DNA of 64,000 nucleotides from an uncultured Sphingomonadaceae bacterium (lineage in GTDB: Bacteria; Pseudomonadota; Alphaproteobacteria; Sphingomonadales; Sphingomonadaceae): assembly GCA_947488625.1 (NCBI GenBank), contig CANKZR010000001.1, forward strand, positions 682,001 through 746,000, given 5' to 3'. Positions 1-10,623 of the stretch are shown here, in pieces. Under the pieces are notes generated by a model. That model was not told the DNA's origin and did not search any database. It saw nothing but the letters and a program-made list of their open reading frames with translations. A program made the position numbers and the translations under genes. Position 1 is the stretch's first letter. Every line of letters begins with the position of its first letter.

Positions 1-32
1 CAGGGGATTGCGCTGGTTATCGAGAATTGCGC

Positions 33-815
33 ATGACAAGCGGTAAGGCGAAGCTGACCCGCCACGGCGAAGTTGCCGTTGTGACCTTGTCGGATCCCGC
101 CACCAGAAACGCCCTCTCGTGGGATATGGCCGATGCCTTGCGCCATCTCCTGCAGCAGTTGGGCGATGCGCGCGCACTGCTGATTTGCGCGGAAGGCAAG
201 GGCTTCTGCTCCGGCGGCGACATGACGATGGAGGGCGCTGGCAAGCCCGGTTTCGGTGCCGTGCTGGACAAGGGTCTGGGCGAGTCCGTCAACCCGCTGA
301 TGCGCGAACTTGCCGATCTGGATATTCCCGTCGTTACCGCAGTGAACGGAGCTGCCGCAGGGGCGGGCGCATCGCTGGCGCTATCGGCCGATTTCGTGGT
401 CGCTGCGCAGGACAGCTTCTTCCTGTTCGCCTTCCCGAAAGTCGGCCTGGCGCTGGATGCCGGTGCAAGCTGGCTGCTACCGCGGCTTATCGGCATGGCG
501 CGGGCCACGCGCGCGCTTATGCTGGCAGAACGCATTCCTGCGGATCAGGCTCTAGAATGGGGCATGATCCACGACGCTGTCCCTCCTGAAGAGCTTTTCG
601 ATCGCGCGCTGGCGCTAGCCGAACAACTGGCAGACGGCCCCACGGTTGCTTACGGACAAATTCGCAGGGCACTGAGGCAAGGGCAGCAGGTTTCCTACGA
701 GGACGCGCTGGAAACGGAGCGGGATGCCCAGCGCACCTGCGGTGACACCGACGACTGCCTGAACGCAGTCGCGAGTTTCCGAGAGAAGCAGCAGCCGGTT
801 TTCCGCGGAAATTGA
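33..815 (+). CDS. Enoyl-CoA hydratase/isomerase, PaaG-like
   Basis: A 260-residue crotonase-fold protein, full length for the family, acting on acyl-CoA thioesters in the cytoplasm. The oxyanion-hole segments are FCSGGDM (about residues 59-64) and NGAAAGAGASLALSAD (about 105-120). In the active-site region KVGLALDAGASWLLPR (about 136-151) the catalytic acid is Asp142. Asp at this place and the following WGMIHDAV are typical of PaaG-type ring-opening isomerases of the phenylacetate pathway, not of FadB-type hydratases. No other phenylacetate genes lie in the window, so the substrate is unknown. An in-frame TTG lies two codons upstream; ATG at 33 is preferred. The next gene starts about 180 bp downstream on the same strand. 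Confidence 0.88.
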   Translation: MTSGKAKLTRHGEVAVVTLSDPATRNALSWDMADALRHLLQQLGDARALLICAEGKGFCSGGDMTMEGAGKPGFGAVLDKGLGESVNPLMRELADLDIPVVTAVNGAAAGAGASLALSADFVVAAQDSFFLFAFPKVGLALDAGASWLLPRLIGMARATRALMLAERIPADQALEWGMIHDAVPPEELFDRALALAEQLADGPTVAYGQIRRALRQGQQVSYEDALETERDAQRTCGDTDDCLNAVASFREKQQPVFRGN

Positions 816-995
816 CGCTTTCGGCTGCGCGCGAGCCTATTGCCCGGCCTTTTCTGCGCCATGCCGTGCATGCCTTTGGCAGCAGGTTCATCGTACTTGG
901 CACGCAACCGCTACCTGTGTGGTCTGAGCGCTCGCCAGCAGCGGTAGTTTCGTGAATTTCGAAACAGATCGGCGCGCGGGCGATTGGTTAGCTGT

Positions 996-3512
996 ATGCA
1001 GGGGAGCGAACCACTGGCGCAGGCAAGAGATCAAGCCGCCGACGGCACCAAACCGCTAATCCTTATCACCGGAGCGGACGGCAATATCGGCAGGACGCTG
1101 GCCGCGGCGTTTGCCGAGGATTTTACCGTTGTAGGCCTGGATCGTGACGACGAGCACGAAGACGGTCCGCCGATTGTCGAGATCGACATTACCTCGCCGC
1201 AATCGATGAAGGTCGCGCTGGAGAAGATCGGCGACGACTACGGGCGTAAGGTGGCCGCCGTCATCCATCTCGTCGCGTTCTTTGATTTCTCTGGCGAGCC
1301 CAGTCCTCTCTATGACAAGGTGAACGTCGAAGGGACGCGCAATTTGTTGAACGCCCTTCAGGGCTTTGACGTCGAGCGTTTCATCTACGCCAGCACGATG
1401 CTGGTGCACGAGCCGCAGGATCCCGGCGAAAGGATCGACGAGACGACACCGTTCGATCCGCAGTGGGAATACCCCAGATCGAAGAAGAAGGTGGAAGACC
1501 TCATCCGCGCCGAAGCGCAGATGCCCTATGCCATCTTGCGCCTGGCCGGAATCTACGACAGCGAAAGCGCGGTTCCCACCCTTTCTCACCAAATAGCGAG
1601 AATATACGAGCGCAGTTTTCAGTCACACCTCTACGCCGGACCGCTGAATGCCGGACAATCCATGCTCCATCGCGACGACATGGTGGATGCCATGAGGCGG
1701 ACGGTTACGCGGCGCACGAAATTACCGCGCGACGCCGAAATCCTGATCGGAGAGCCGTTTGCGCCCGGCTACGACACCTTGCAGGACACGATCGGTGAAC
1801 TGATCCACGGGGCCGATAGCTGGTCAACCATCAAGGTCCCTGCACCTCTCGCGAAAGTGGGTGCAGCAGCGCAGAATGCGACCGAACCGATCGTGCCCGA
1901 TGCCATCGATCAGGGTGAAAAGCCCTTCATCCAGCCTTTCATGATCTCCATGGCGGACGATCATTATGCTCTGGACATAAAGCGCGCAGAAGACTGGCTG
2001 GGATGGCGGCCACAGCATCGGCTGGAAGACGAGCTTTCTGCCATGGTCGCCAGTCTTAAACGCGATCCACAAGCTTGGTACCGGCGTAATGGCATAACAC
2101 CTCCTGCCTGGTTGCAGGATGCCCAAGAAATTGAGGCAATCGAGGATCCCGAAGCCTTGCGTAAAGGCATCGAAGGCCGTCGGATCGACCAGCACCGCCA
2201 GTTCCGCTGGGCCCACTGGATAAATATCGGCCTTGCTTTCTGGCTGATAACCCAACCACCGCTGATCGGGATTGAGAACAGGCTCTATGCCTGGTCTGAA
2301 GTGACCGCCGGTGTTGCCCTGCTTTTTGCCGCAATCGCATCGTTGAGTTGGCGGCTCTCTCCGGCCCGCTGGATCACGGCCGGTATCGGCATGGCGGTGA
2401 TGGCCTTGCCCGTGATCTTCGTAACGCCCAATGCGGCGGCCTACCTTTCCGATACGCTCGTCGGCGCGCTGATTTTTGGCCTTGCAATCGCCACTCCGCC
2501 AGAAGTGGGACCAAGTATCCTCGCCCGCCAGCGAGCGCCCGAAGTGCCGCCGGGATGGAGCTTCAATCCAAGTGCGTGGACCCAGCGTCTGCCAATCATC
2601 GCGCTTGCCATCGTGGGACTGCTGTTCTCGCGCTATCTGGCGGCCTACCAGATGGAGCAGATCGACAGCGTATGGGAACCGTTCTTCCCCGGCAACGCAG
2701 TCGACCCTCGGAACGGAACGGAGGAAATCATCACCTCCAGCGTTTCACGGGCGTGGCCCGTGCCCGATGCCGCGCTTGGTGCCTACACCTACATTCTGGA
2801 AATCCTGACCGGCATTGTAGGGAGCCGGGCGCGCTGGCGCACGATGCCGTGGCTGGTGCTGCTGTTCGGCATGATGATCGTGCCCCTTGGGATCATCTCG
2901 ATCACCTTCATCATCATTCAGCCTATCGTTATCGGCACATGGAGCACACTGGCGCTGATCGGTGCAGCCGCGATGCTGATCCAGATCCCCTATTCGATGG
3001 ACGAGCTTGCCGCTTCGCTCAACTTTATCAACCGTCGGCGCAAGGCGGGAAAAAGCATGCTGCGGGTTATCCTTTTCGGCGACACCGACGAAGGCGACAA
3101 GCTGACCCCGAACGAGCATGAATTCGAGCGCCGCCCATGGGCCATCATCCGGGACATGTGGGCAGGTGGCGTGAATCTGCCGTGGAACCTGTGGTTGGCA
3201 GGAGCAATCGGACTGTCCTTCCTGTTCACCCGCATCACGCTTGGCGCAGAAGGTGCGATGGCGAATGCCGATCACTTGCTCGGTTCGCTCGTCATCACCG
3301 TCCTTGCTGTCGCTGCGGCCGAAGTGACCCGCGTCGCACGTTTCCTGCTGGTTCCGCTAGGCCTCGCAATCGCTGTGGCGCCGTTCCTGTACGAGGGCGA
3401 TACCTTGCATCTTACGGTGAGTGCGATTGCAGGCCTCGCCATTGCGGCACTTGCCTTTCCTCGCGGCAGGATTGTTGAAAGCTACGGGTCGCTTGACCGG
3501 GTTATTCGCTAG
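996..3512 (+). CDS. SDR (NAD-dependent epimerase-like) domain fused to a multi-pass membrane domain
   Basis: An 838-residue two-part protein. The N-terminal part (about 1-370) is an extended short-chain dehydrogenase: Rossmann loop TGADGNIG (25-32) and a YPRSK catalytic Tyr159/Lys163 pair. From about residue 400 the protein is almost all membrane, with roughly ten hydrophobic segments. A first block resembles SPW-repeat helices. A second block (about 590-690) reads like the bundle of VKOR-like proteins, but where those have a Cys-x-x-Cys pair the sequence is WSTLAL (Ser650-Thr-Leu-Ala653). The SDR assignment is firm; the VKOR and SPW resemblances are from memory of the patterns. The substrate is unknown. 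ATG at 996 is chosen over an in-frame TTG at 984. Confidence 0.8.
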   Translation: MQGSEPLAQARDQAADGTKPLILITGADGNIGRTLAAAFAEDFTVVGLDRDDEHEDGPPIVEIDITSPQSMKVALEKIGDDYGRKVAAVIHLVAFFDFSGEPSPLYDKVNVEGTRNLLNALQGFDVERFIYASTMLVHEPQDPGERIDETTPFDPQWEYPRSKKKVEDLIRAEAQMPYAILRLAGIYDSESAVPTLSHQIARIYERSFQSHLYAGPLNAGQSMLHRDDMVDAMRRTVTRRTKLPRDAEILIGEPFAPGYDTLQDTIGELIHGADSWSTIKVPAPLAKVGAAAQNATEPIVPDAIDQGEKPFIQPFMISMADDHYALDIKRAEDWLGWRPQHRLEDELSAMVASLKRDPQAWYRRNGITPPAWLQDAQEIEAIEDPEALRKGIEGRRIDQHRQFRWAHWINIGLAFWLITQPPLIGIENRLYAWSEVTAGVALLFAAIASLSWRLSPARWITAGIGMAVMALPVIFVTPNAAAYLSDTLVGALIFGLAIATPPEVGPSILARQRAPEVPPGWSFNPSAWTQRLPIIALAIVGLLFSRYLAAYQMEQIDSVWEPFFPGNAVDPRNGTEEIITSSVSRAWPVPDAALGAYTYILEILTGIVGSRARWRTMPWLVLLFGMMIVPLGIISITFIIIQPIVIGTWSTLALIGAAAMLIQIPYSMDELAASLNFINRRRKAGKSMLRVILFGDTDEGDKLTPNEHEFERRPWAIIRDMWAGGVNLPWNLWLAGAIGLSFLFTRITLGAEGAMANADHLLGSLVITVLAVAAAEVTRVARFLLVPLGLAIAVAPFLYEGDTLHLTVSAIAGLAIAALAFPRGRIVESYGSLDRVIR

Positions 3513-3514
3513 CC

Positions 3515-4264
3515 ATGAACGGTGGCGAGATCGGCCTCGGCACTGTCCTGTTGCTGTCTTTGCTACCCGTGGCAGGAAACCTGATCGGAATAGCGCTTGC
3601 CGAATGGAAGCAGCCGCCACCCTGGGTAACAGGCGGGGCAATGCATGCCGCTGCCGGGATAGGTACCGCTGTTGCCGCTATCGAACTGATCCCGCGCGCG
3701 CAGGAGCGGATCGAGATCTGGATGCTTGCCATCGCAATACTTGCAGGTGGGGTCGCTGCCATCGGTCTTGCCCGTATGACACGGTTCGCCAAGTCGAAAC
3801 TTGCCAACCAGACCGGGCGCGCGACGACATGGGGCGCGTTTGCTGCAGTGGGTATAGATCTGTTCAGCGACGGTCTGATGACCGGCAGCGGCGGCGCGGT
3901 ATCGGCCAAGCTGGGGCTGCTGCTGGCCTTGTCGCAGGTGCTGGGAAACTTGCCGGGCGGTTTTGCGGTGGCAGCCGGTTTTCGCGCGGCAAACGTAAAT
4001 CGCCGCAATCGTCTGCGAGCCATGGCGTTCTATCCGCTTATGCCAGCCGTTGGCGCACTGATCGGCTTCCTGCTGCTGAAAGATGCCGGCGACTTGCTGG
4101 TGGGCATAACGCTGGCCGTGTTCGGCGGCCTCCTGCTTACGGCGACGATCGAGGATATCGTGCCCGAAGCCGACCAGCCGGGAGCTCCGCGGCACGTTTC
4201 CAGCCCGTCTTTCGCCGCAGGATTTGCCCTGCTGCTGCTGATGTCGGCCTATCTTGGAGGATGA
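3515..4264 (+). CDS. ZIP family metal transporter
   Basis: A 249-residue inner-membrane protein with about eight hydrophobic segments, a usual length for ZIP permeases. The two metal-site helices are recognisable: IDLFSDGLMTG (about 112-122, ZIP helix 4) and SQVLGNLPGG (about 140-149, helix 5). The usual His-rich residues are partly replaced by Ser, Asp and Asn, so this is a divergent member. A terminal helix contains EDIVPEA. ZIP proteins move zinc, iron or manganese into the cytoplasm; the substrate cannot be read here. ATG lies two bases after the stop of the SDR-membrane gene and the next gene begins one base after this stop, so the three are probably co-transcribed. Confidence 0.8.
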   Translation: MNGGEIGLGTVLLLSLLPVAGNLIGIALAEWKQPPPWVTGGAMHAAAGIGTAVAAIELIPRAQERIEIWMLAIAILAGGVAAIGLARMTRFAKSKLANQTGRATTWGAFAAVGIDLFSDGLMTGSGGAVSAKLGLLLALSQVLGNLPGGFAVAAGFRAANVNRRNRLRAMAFYPLMPAVGALIGFLLLKDAGDLLVGITLAVFGGLLLTATIEDIVPEADQPGAPRHVSSPSFAAGFALLLLMSAYLGG

Positions 4265-4265
4265 T

Positions 4266-4919
4266 ATGAACGAGAGGAACGGCGATCCTGAAGGGGTAGA
4301 AGTGCACTCGGCCTGCGACATCCTCGACCGGCTGCGCAAGACCGCCGATGAACACGACAAGGTATCCGTCGGCGACGTGCTGGATGCGATTGGCGATCGG
4401 TCCTATGGCCCGGCACTGTTCATTCCCGCGCTTATCGAGGTGACGCCGGTAGGCGGCATTCCCGGCGTTCCCACCTTCCTGGCACTGATAATCGCATTGA
4501 CCGCCGCCCAGCTGTTGTTCGACAGAGACCATCTCTGGCTGCCCGGTTTCATTCGCAGCCGAACGGTTTCCGGAGCGAAGCTGCACAAGTCGGCGGACAA
4601 GCTGGATGGCATCGCGCGCAAGCTCGACAAGTGGTTTCACGGAAGGATGCCGCGTTTCGTGAAGCAGCCATGGCCGCGTATCGCTGCGGTTGCCATCCTT
4701 GTCCTGTGTTGCACGGTGCCGCCGCTGGAATTTCTGCCGTTCGCCAGTTCAGCCCCGATGCTGGCAATCGCCGCTTTCGGGCTGGCCCTGCTGGTGCGCG
4801 ACGGGTTGCTGATGCTGGTGGCGCTTGGGTTCAGCATCGTGTCGCTTGCGCTTGGTGCAAACCTGCTCGCGTCTAACGGGATGTTCGGGTCCGGCGGTGG
4901 GGAAAGCCCCCAGGGCTGA
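4266..4919 (+). CDS. ExoD family membrane protein
   Basis: A 217-residue integral membrane protein of the ExoD family, named for Sinorhizobium exopolysaccharide mutants; its biochemical role is unknown. Family features are the N-terminal soluble helix (SACDILDRLRKTADEHDKVSVGD), the motif FIPALIEVTPVGGIPGVP (about 52-69) and paired hydrophobic stretches in the last 80 residues. ATG at 4266 is preferred over an in-frame TTG at 4254, because GGAGG at 4256-4260 sits five bases before it. It follows the ZIP gene by one base. ExoD genes are often far from EPS clusters, so its presence 16 kb from the EPS locus here may be coincidence. Confidence 0.85.
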   Translation: MNERNGDPEGVEVHSACDILDRLRKTADEHDKVSVGDVLDAIGDRSYGPALFIPALIEVTPVGGIPGVPTFLALIIALTAAQLLFDRDHLWLPGFIRSRTVSGAKLHKSADKLDGIARKLDKWFHGRMPRFVKQPWPRIAAVAILVLCCTVPPLEFLPFASSAPMLAIAAFGLALLVRDGLLMLVALGFSIVSLALGANLLASNGMFGSGGGESPQG

Positions 4920-5012
4920 TGCTATCCGCCATGACCTGTCGTTCCAGGTCTGCGGGAACGCCGTGCCCATCTTGTTCGCTCCCTATCTGGAGGAGATTGA
5001 AGGAGAAGGCGC

Positions 5013-6983
5013 GTGAACAACCCGTCCGAACACCCCGCTATAGCCATGGCCGCGCGGCAGTTGGCCGCTCGCGGAATTGAGGATGAGGCGATTCTGGCCG
5101 CATTCCGCCGCGTGCCGAGAGAGGAATTTGTCCCCGAAGACCTGCGTGAATTTGCCTATGAAGACGCGCCGCTCCCTATCGGGGAGGGGCAAACGATCAG
5201 CCAGCCTTATATTGTCGCCTGCATGATGGATGCCGCCGAGATCACTTCGGGAACCCGCGTGCTGGAGGTCGGCGCAGGGTCCGGGTACGCCGCTGCTGTC
5301 ATGTCAACCATCGCGGGTGAAGTGCACGCGGTGGAAAGACACGAGAAACTCGCGCGAAAAGCCGCCGCGCGCGTTGCGCGCCTTGGCTATGACAACTGCA
5401 CGATCATCACTGGCGACGGTATGGCTGGACTGCCAGATGAAGCGCCTTTCGATGCGATCCTGGTGGCTGCACGCATCGAAGAGGTGCCTGATGCGCTGAA
5501 ACGCCAGTTGAAGGTGGGCGGAAGGCTGGTCGTTCCCGTCGGGGGCGACGATATCCAGCAGCTGCGTTGTATCACGCGCCGTTCTCAAGACGAGTGGGAA
5601 AGTCACGACATCACACCCGTCCGCTTCGTTCCTCTGCTGGAAGGCGTGGTGCCGGAGGACGGCGCGCGCGCATCTTCGGATCATCGGCCAGCTCGGGATA
5701 TGACCACTCCCGAACTGATCGCGGCGTATTGCACGCGGCTACCGGAAATCGAGGATCCGCAGTTCGCCGCTGCATTCGACAAATTCGCCGACAAGCGCAT
5801 CGTCATGCTTGGCGAATGCAGCCACGGCACGCACGAATTCTATGCAGCGCGTGCGGCCATAACCCGGCATTTGGTGGACAACCACGGTTTCAACATCGTT
5901 GCCGTCGAAGGCGACTGGCCCGACGCCGCTGCCTACGACACGTTCATCCGTGGGGGCCAGTTGCGACCGGATCAGGAGAAGCCTTTCAGGCGCTTTCCCG
6001 GCTGGATGTGGCGAAACGAGGTGATGCCCGACTTCCTGCGCGCCCTGCGGGATATCAACGCGGACCGCGATGGTGATGCGATGGTCGGCTTCTACGGCCT
6101 CGACATCTACAACATGTCGAGTTCGATAGAGGCGGTGCTCGCCTATCTCGACGAACATGACCCCGACGCTGCGGCCGTCGCCCGCGAACGCTATGGCTGT
6201 CTTACGCCCTGGCAAGCAGACCCGGCGACCTATGGCCGCGTATCGCTGAGCGAGGGCTATGCCAAGTGCGAGGAGGGCGTGATAAAACAATGCAATGAAA
6301 TGCTGCATCGCTCGCTGGCTGAAGGTTCAGGCGCGTTCTCCGCTGCGATGAATGCGCGGCTGGTGGCGTCGGCCGAGAAATACTACCGCGTCATGTATTA
6401 CGGCGGCAGTGAAAGCTGGAACCTGCGCGACAGCCATATGGCGGATACGCTCGAGTACCTGCTCGAAAATCGCGGCAAAAATGCGAAAGCGGTGGTGTGG
6501 GCGCACAACAGCCATATCGGCGATGCGCGCGCGACCGATATGGGCGCGGTCCGCGGGGAACATAACATAGGACAGTTGGCTCGCGAGCGCTGGGGGGACG
6601 ATGTTGCCCTGGTGGGGTTCGGAACGCATGGCGGCACGGTCAGCGCTGCCCATGACTGGGATGGAACGCGCGAGACAATGCGCATCAATCCTTCGCGTCG
6701 GGACAGCTATGAAAGGCTGTGTCACGATAGCGGGATCGAACGCTTCCTGCTCGACCTGACTGATGAAGGAGAACTCTCGAGCCGTTTGCGCGAACCGCGG
6801 CTGGAACGCTTTATAGGTGTAATCTACAGGCCGGAAACCGAACGCTGGAGCCACTACAGCGACGCGGTTTTGCCGCGCCAGTTCGACGCCTACTGCTGGT
6901 TCGATGAAACCCGTGCGCTACAGCCGCTGGACGAAAGCGAGCCGCACGAGGGCGTTGCCGAAACCTACCCTTTCGGCGTCTGA
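5013..6983 (+). CDS. Protein-L-isoaspartate O-methyltransferase fused to erythromycin esterase-like domain
   Basis: A 656-residue fusion. Residues about 1-215 form a PCMT, which methylates isoaspartyl residues in damaged proteins using SAM: EGQTISQPYIVACMM (about 58-72) and the SAM loop VLEVGAGSGYAA (about 84-95). Residues about 230-640 form an erythromycin-esterase-like domain: GECSHGTHEFY (about 268-278), AVEGDWPDA and WAHNSHIGDA (about 497-506) hold the expected Glu and His residues. Proteins with this domain include macrolide esterases, but most are chromosomal relatives with unknown substrate, so resistance should not be assumed. The start is GTG at 5013 with AGGAG at 5000-5004. Confidence 0.9.
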   Translation: MNNPSEHPAIAMAARQLAARGIEDEAILAAFRRVPREEFVPEDLREFAYEDAPLPIGEGQTISQPYIVACMMDAAEITSGTRVLEVGAGSGYAAAVMSTIAGEVHAVERHEKLARKAAARVARLGYDNCTIITGDGMAGLPDEAPFDAILVAARIEEVPDALKRQLKVGGRLVVPVGGDDIQQLRCITRRSQDEWESHDITPVRFVPLLEGVVPEDGARASSDHRPARDMTTPELIAAYCTRLPEIEDPQFAAAFDKFADKRIVMLGECSHGTHEFYAARAAITRHLVDNHGFNIVAVEGDWPDAAAYDTFIRGGQLRPDQEKPFRRFPGWMWRNEVMPDFLRALRDINADRDGDAMVGFYGLDIYNMSSSIEAVLAYLDEHDPDAAAVARERYGCLTPWQADPATYGRVSLSEGYAKCEEGVIKQCNEMLHRSLAEGSGAFSAAMNARLVASAEKYYRVMYYGGSESWNLRDSHMADTLEYLLENRGKNAKAVVWAHNSHIGDARATDMGAVRGEHNIGQLARERWGDDVALVGFGTHGGTVSAAHDWDGTRETMRINPSRRDSYERLCHDSGIERFLLDLTDEGELSSRLREPRLERFIGVIYRPETERWSHYSDAVLPRQFDAYCWFDETRALQPLDESEPHEGVAETYPFGV

Positions 6984-6985
6984 TC

Positions 6986-8368
<1,383 letters not shown>

Positions 8369-8555
8369 TGTATGGTCCAACGGCTGACATCCCGATCTTG
8401 ATCCGCTATTTACACGTTTGGCTTTCCGAAACCGAAATCCGACCGGTTGAGACGGGAAGGTTCGCACGGCTTTCTGGTTTCAAGAATTGCACAGGCGCGG
8501 GTTCGGGAACGGGGTTTGGCCACTCAGGTTTGTATAGGCGAGAGGTAGGCATTTC

Positions 8556-9275
8556 GTGCATCACTGGACGCCATATTGCGGTCAAGCGCCTATACCGACC
8601 GAGTGGGCGGCGCACTGGAATTTGGCACCCGAACTCCTGATAGGGCTGATCCTTCTGTCGGGCGCTGCTTATCTCTACCGTGATCGTTTCGCGATGCCTC
8701 CGGCAGTTTGCGCGATTGCCCTCATCGCCTTCATTTTCGTCAGTCCTTTTTGTGCGTTGGGCTCCGCGCTGTTCACGGTGCGCATCGTTCACGATTTATT
8801 GCTGGCTGTTGTTCTGGCACCGCTCGCAGTCGCGGCTTTCAGGCTCGATCGGAAGGACATACCCGGTTCGCTGACGGTCTGGACCATCATCCACGCGTTC
8901 ACCTTCTGGCTGTGGCACGCCCCTGTGCTCTATGCCGAAGCGATGAGCAGCGATCTCGCGTTCTGGGCCATGCAGGTCTCCATTACGGGGACAGCCGCGA
9001 TCTGGTGGGCCAAGGTCATTCGCGCTCCGGCACCTTCCGCCACAACCGCCTTGCTTGCCACGATGGTGGCCATGGGCGCGCTTGGTGCGTTGCTGACCTT
9101 CTCCGGCAGCGCGTTGTACGCCCCGCACTGGATGACGACGCAGGCTTGGGGCCTGTCGCCGCTCGAGGACCAGCACATTGCCGGGATTATCATGTGGGCG
9201 CCGGCAAGCCTTATCTATCTGCTTGCCGCCATGGTCATTCTTTACCGCTCGCTGGGGGCAAGACTGCCGGCATGA
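8556..9275 (+). CDS. ctaG: Cytochrome c oxidase assembly factor, caa3-type CtaG family
   Basis: A 239-residue integral membrane protein with about six or seven helices, belonging to the Bacillus-type CtaG family and not the Cox11 copper chaperone that shares the name. It is needed for assembly of caa3-type oxidases, probably in CuB insertion. Conserved features are VRIVHDLLL (about 75-83), HAFTFWLWHAPVLYAEA (about 113-129) and EDQHIAGIIMW near the C-terminus. The start is GTG at 8556, with a purine-rich AGAGGTAGG at 8541-8549. It heads the oxidase cluster, which suits its role. The stop overlaps the next gene by ATGA. Confidence 0.85.
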   Translation: MHHWTPYCGQAPIPTEWAAHWNLAPELLIGLILLSGAAYLYRDRFAMPPAVCAIALIAFIFVSPFCALGSALFTVRIVHDLLLAVVLAPLAVAAFRLDRKDIPGSLTVWTIIHAFTFWLWHAPVLYAEAMSSDLAFWAMQVSITGTAAIWWAKVIRAPAPSATTALLATMVAMGALGALLTFSGSALYAPHWMTTQAWGLSPLEDQHIAGIIMWAPASLIYLLAAMVILYRSLGARLPA

Positions 9276-9922
9276 GACTCCATCGCCTCGTCCGCAAATG
9301 GGCGGTCAGTTATACCGAAGAGGGCAAATATTCGCCGATCGGTGTCTGGTTCCACTGGATCATGGCGGGGCTGGTGCTGTTCCAACTGGGACTTGGTTGG
9401 ATGATGGCCCGCTACCAGGTCGGTGGCAACAAGCTCGCAATCTACGAATTGCACAGCGAACTGGGGCTCACGATCCTGCTTCTCGCCATCCTGCGGTTTG
9501 CCTGGCGGTTGTTCGTACCTGATCCGATAAACGACGAGGATGGACCGCGTTGGCAAAGCACCATCGCGCAATTGACGAAATACCTGTTTTACGCGCTTTT
9601 CGCATTGTTACCCCTGAGCGGCTGGGCGATGTGGTCGGCGATACAGCCGGTCGAACCGCTCAGGATCGCAGGGTTGATTGCAGTCCCGCCCATGCCTTTT
9701 CATACCCTTGTGCCAGCGTGGCAGTTCGAGGTGCTGGCCTGGGCTGAAAGCCTGCATCTTTTCGGAGTTATCGGGCTGGCGCTGCTGGTGCCCCTGCATG
9801 TGGGGGCGGCGCTGAAGCATCACTTCTGGGACAGGGACGAGGTGGTCAGGGGCATCCTGCCCGAAATACGCGACGACGAGACTGCCCCGGACCATACGCG
9901 ATATACTCCGCGAGCGGGCTAA
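9272..9922 (+). CDS. Cytochrome b561 family di-heme membrane protein
   Basis: A 216-residue four-helix b-type cytochrome. Likely heme ligands are in FHWIMAG (about residue 27), YELHSELGLT (about 60), and the His residues near FHTLVP and PLHVGAALKHH in the last third. Members pass electrons between quinol and periplasmic acceptors or detoxify superoxide. ATG overlaps the ctaG stop by four bases, so the two are translationally coupled. Unusually, its last 77 bases overlap the end of the convergent diheme cytochrome c gene. The open frame continues far upstream inside ctaG, but that part is out of frame with the real ctaG product and is excluded. Confidence 0.88.
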   Translation: MRLHRLVRKWAVSYTEEGKYSPIGVWFHWIMAGLVLFQLGLGWMMARYQVGGNKLAIYELHSELGLTILLLAILRFAWRLFVPDPINDEDGPRWQSTIAQLTKYLFYALFALLPLSGWAMWSAIQPVEPLRIAGLIAVPPMPFHTLVPAWQFEVLAWAESLHLFGVIGLALLVPLHVGAALKHHFWDRDEVVRGILPEIRDDETAPDHTRYTPRAG

Positions 9923-10580
9923 TCTCGTCCTCGTGCAATGCCGAGGCAGCATCGTGCATCACGCCTTGCGGATCGCCATACCGTTCGCCCGAACGCCAGC
10001 GGCGTAACTGTTCCTCGTGATAGGCGGCGCTCTGCCCGACGAGGGAAGGATTACCCGGACCAACTCCGGTCCCGTCTGATCCGTGGCAGGACGCGCACGA
10101 TTTCAGGCCACGCGATGGATCGCCCTGATGGTAAAGACTGCGCGCTTCGGCAGAGAGGCAGGCCTGGTCCCCTTCGGAACTGCTGGCGGCATCTTGCATG
10201 GCGGTGTCTGCTACGGGCATATCCATCTCGGCATAATACTGCGCCACGGCCAGTCGCTCTTCGCTGGAAAGTCTGGCTGCCAGCCAACTCATCTGCGGAT
10301 GTCTGCGCTGACCGTCTGCGTAAAAGCCGAGTTGCCTGACGATATAGCCGGAATTCAAGCCCGCGATACGCGGAACGAGATCGCCATCGCCTCCTCCGTC
10401 AAGACCGTGGCAGGTGTGACATGCGGCCTGCGGTCCGGCATCACTGCCAGACAGGGCGATCAGTTCTCCGCTGTCATCGAAGCGGTCTTCGACAGGGGAA
10501 ATATTGCACGAAGCAAGCAGCAGGGCTGCGAGAAGCGCCGTCCATGCCGACGAACTGTTATCAAGGGATCGTGGCGACAT
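9846..10580 (-). CDS. Diheme c-type cytochrome, predicted lipoprotein (cytochrome c4-like)
   Basis: A 244-residue periplasmic electron carrier. A signal peptide with lipobox LLLAS-C25 predicts a lipid anchor. Two CxxCH heme sites are visible: CHTCH (about residue 54) and CASCH (about 161), one in each of two similar domains, as in cytochrome c4. It is transcribed toward cytochrome b561 and their 3' ends overlap (9846-9922). It is divergent from the monoheme cytochrome gene, with only about 43 bp between the preferred starts. A donor to the neighbouring oxidase is the natural role, by context. Confidence 0.88.
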   Translation of the reverse strand: MSPRSLDNSSSAWTALLAALLLASCNISPVEDRFDDSGELIALSGSDAGPQAACHTCHGLDGGGDGDLVPRIAGLNSGYIVRQLGFYADGQRRHPQMSWLAARLSSEERLAVAQYYAEMDMPVADTAMQDAASSSEGDQACLSAEARSLYHQGDPSRGLKSCASCHGSDGTGVGPGNPSLVGQSAAYHEEQLRRWRSGERYGDPQGVMHDAASALHEDEISPLAEYIAYGPGQSRRRVFRAGCP

Positions 10581-10623
10581 GAATTACGGGAACGAAGTGG
10601 GTGCTTGTCAGGTTCCCGTCTGG

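Noticed and set aside
5700-6983. Macrolide resistance by the erythromycin esterase-like domain
   Set aside because: The domain family is broad, and most chromosomal members are not known to act on macrolides. The fusion with a repair enzyme argues for another role.
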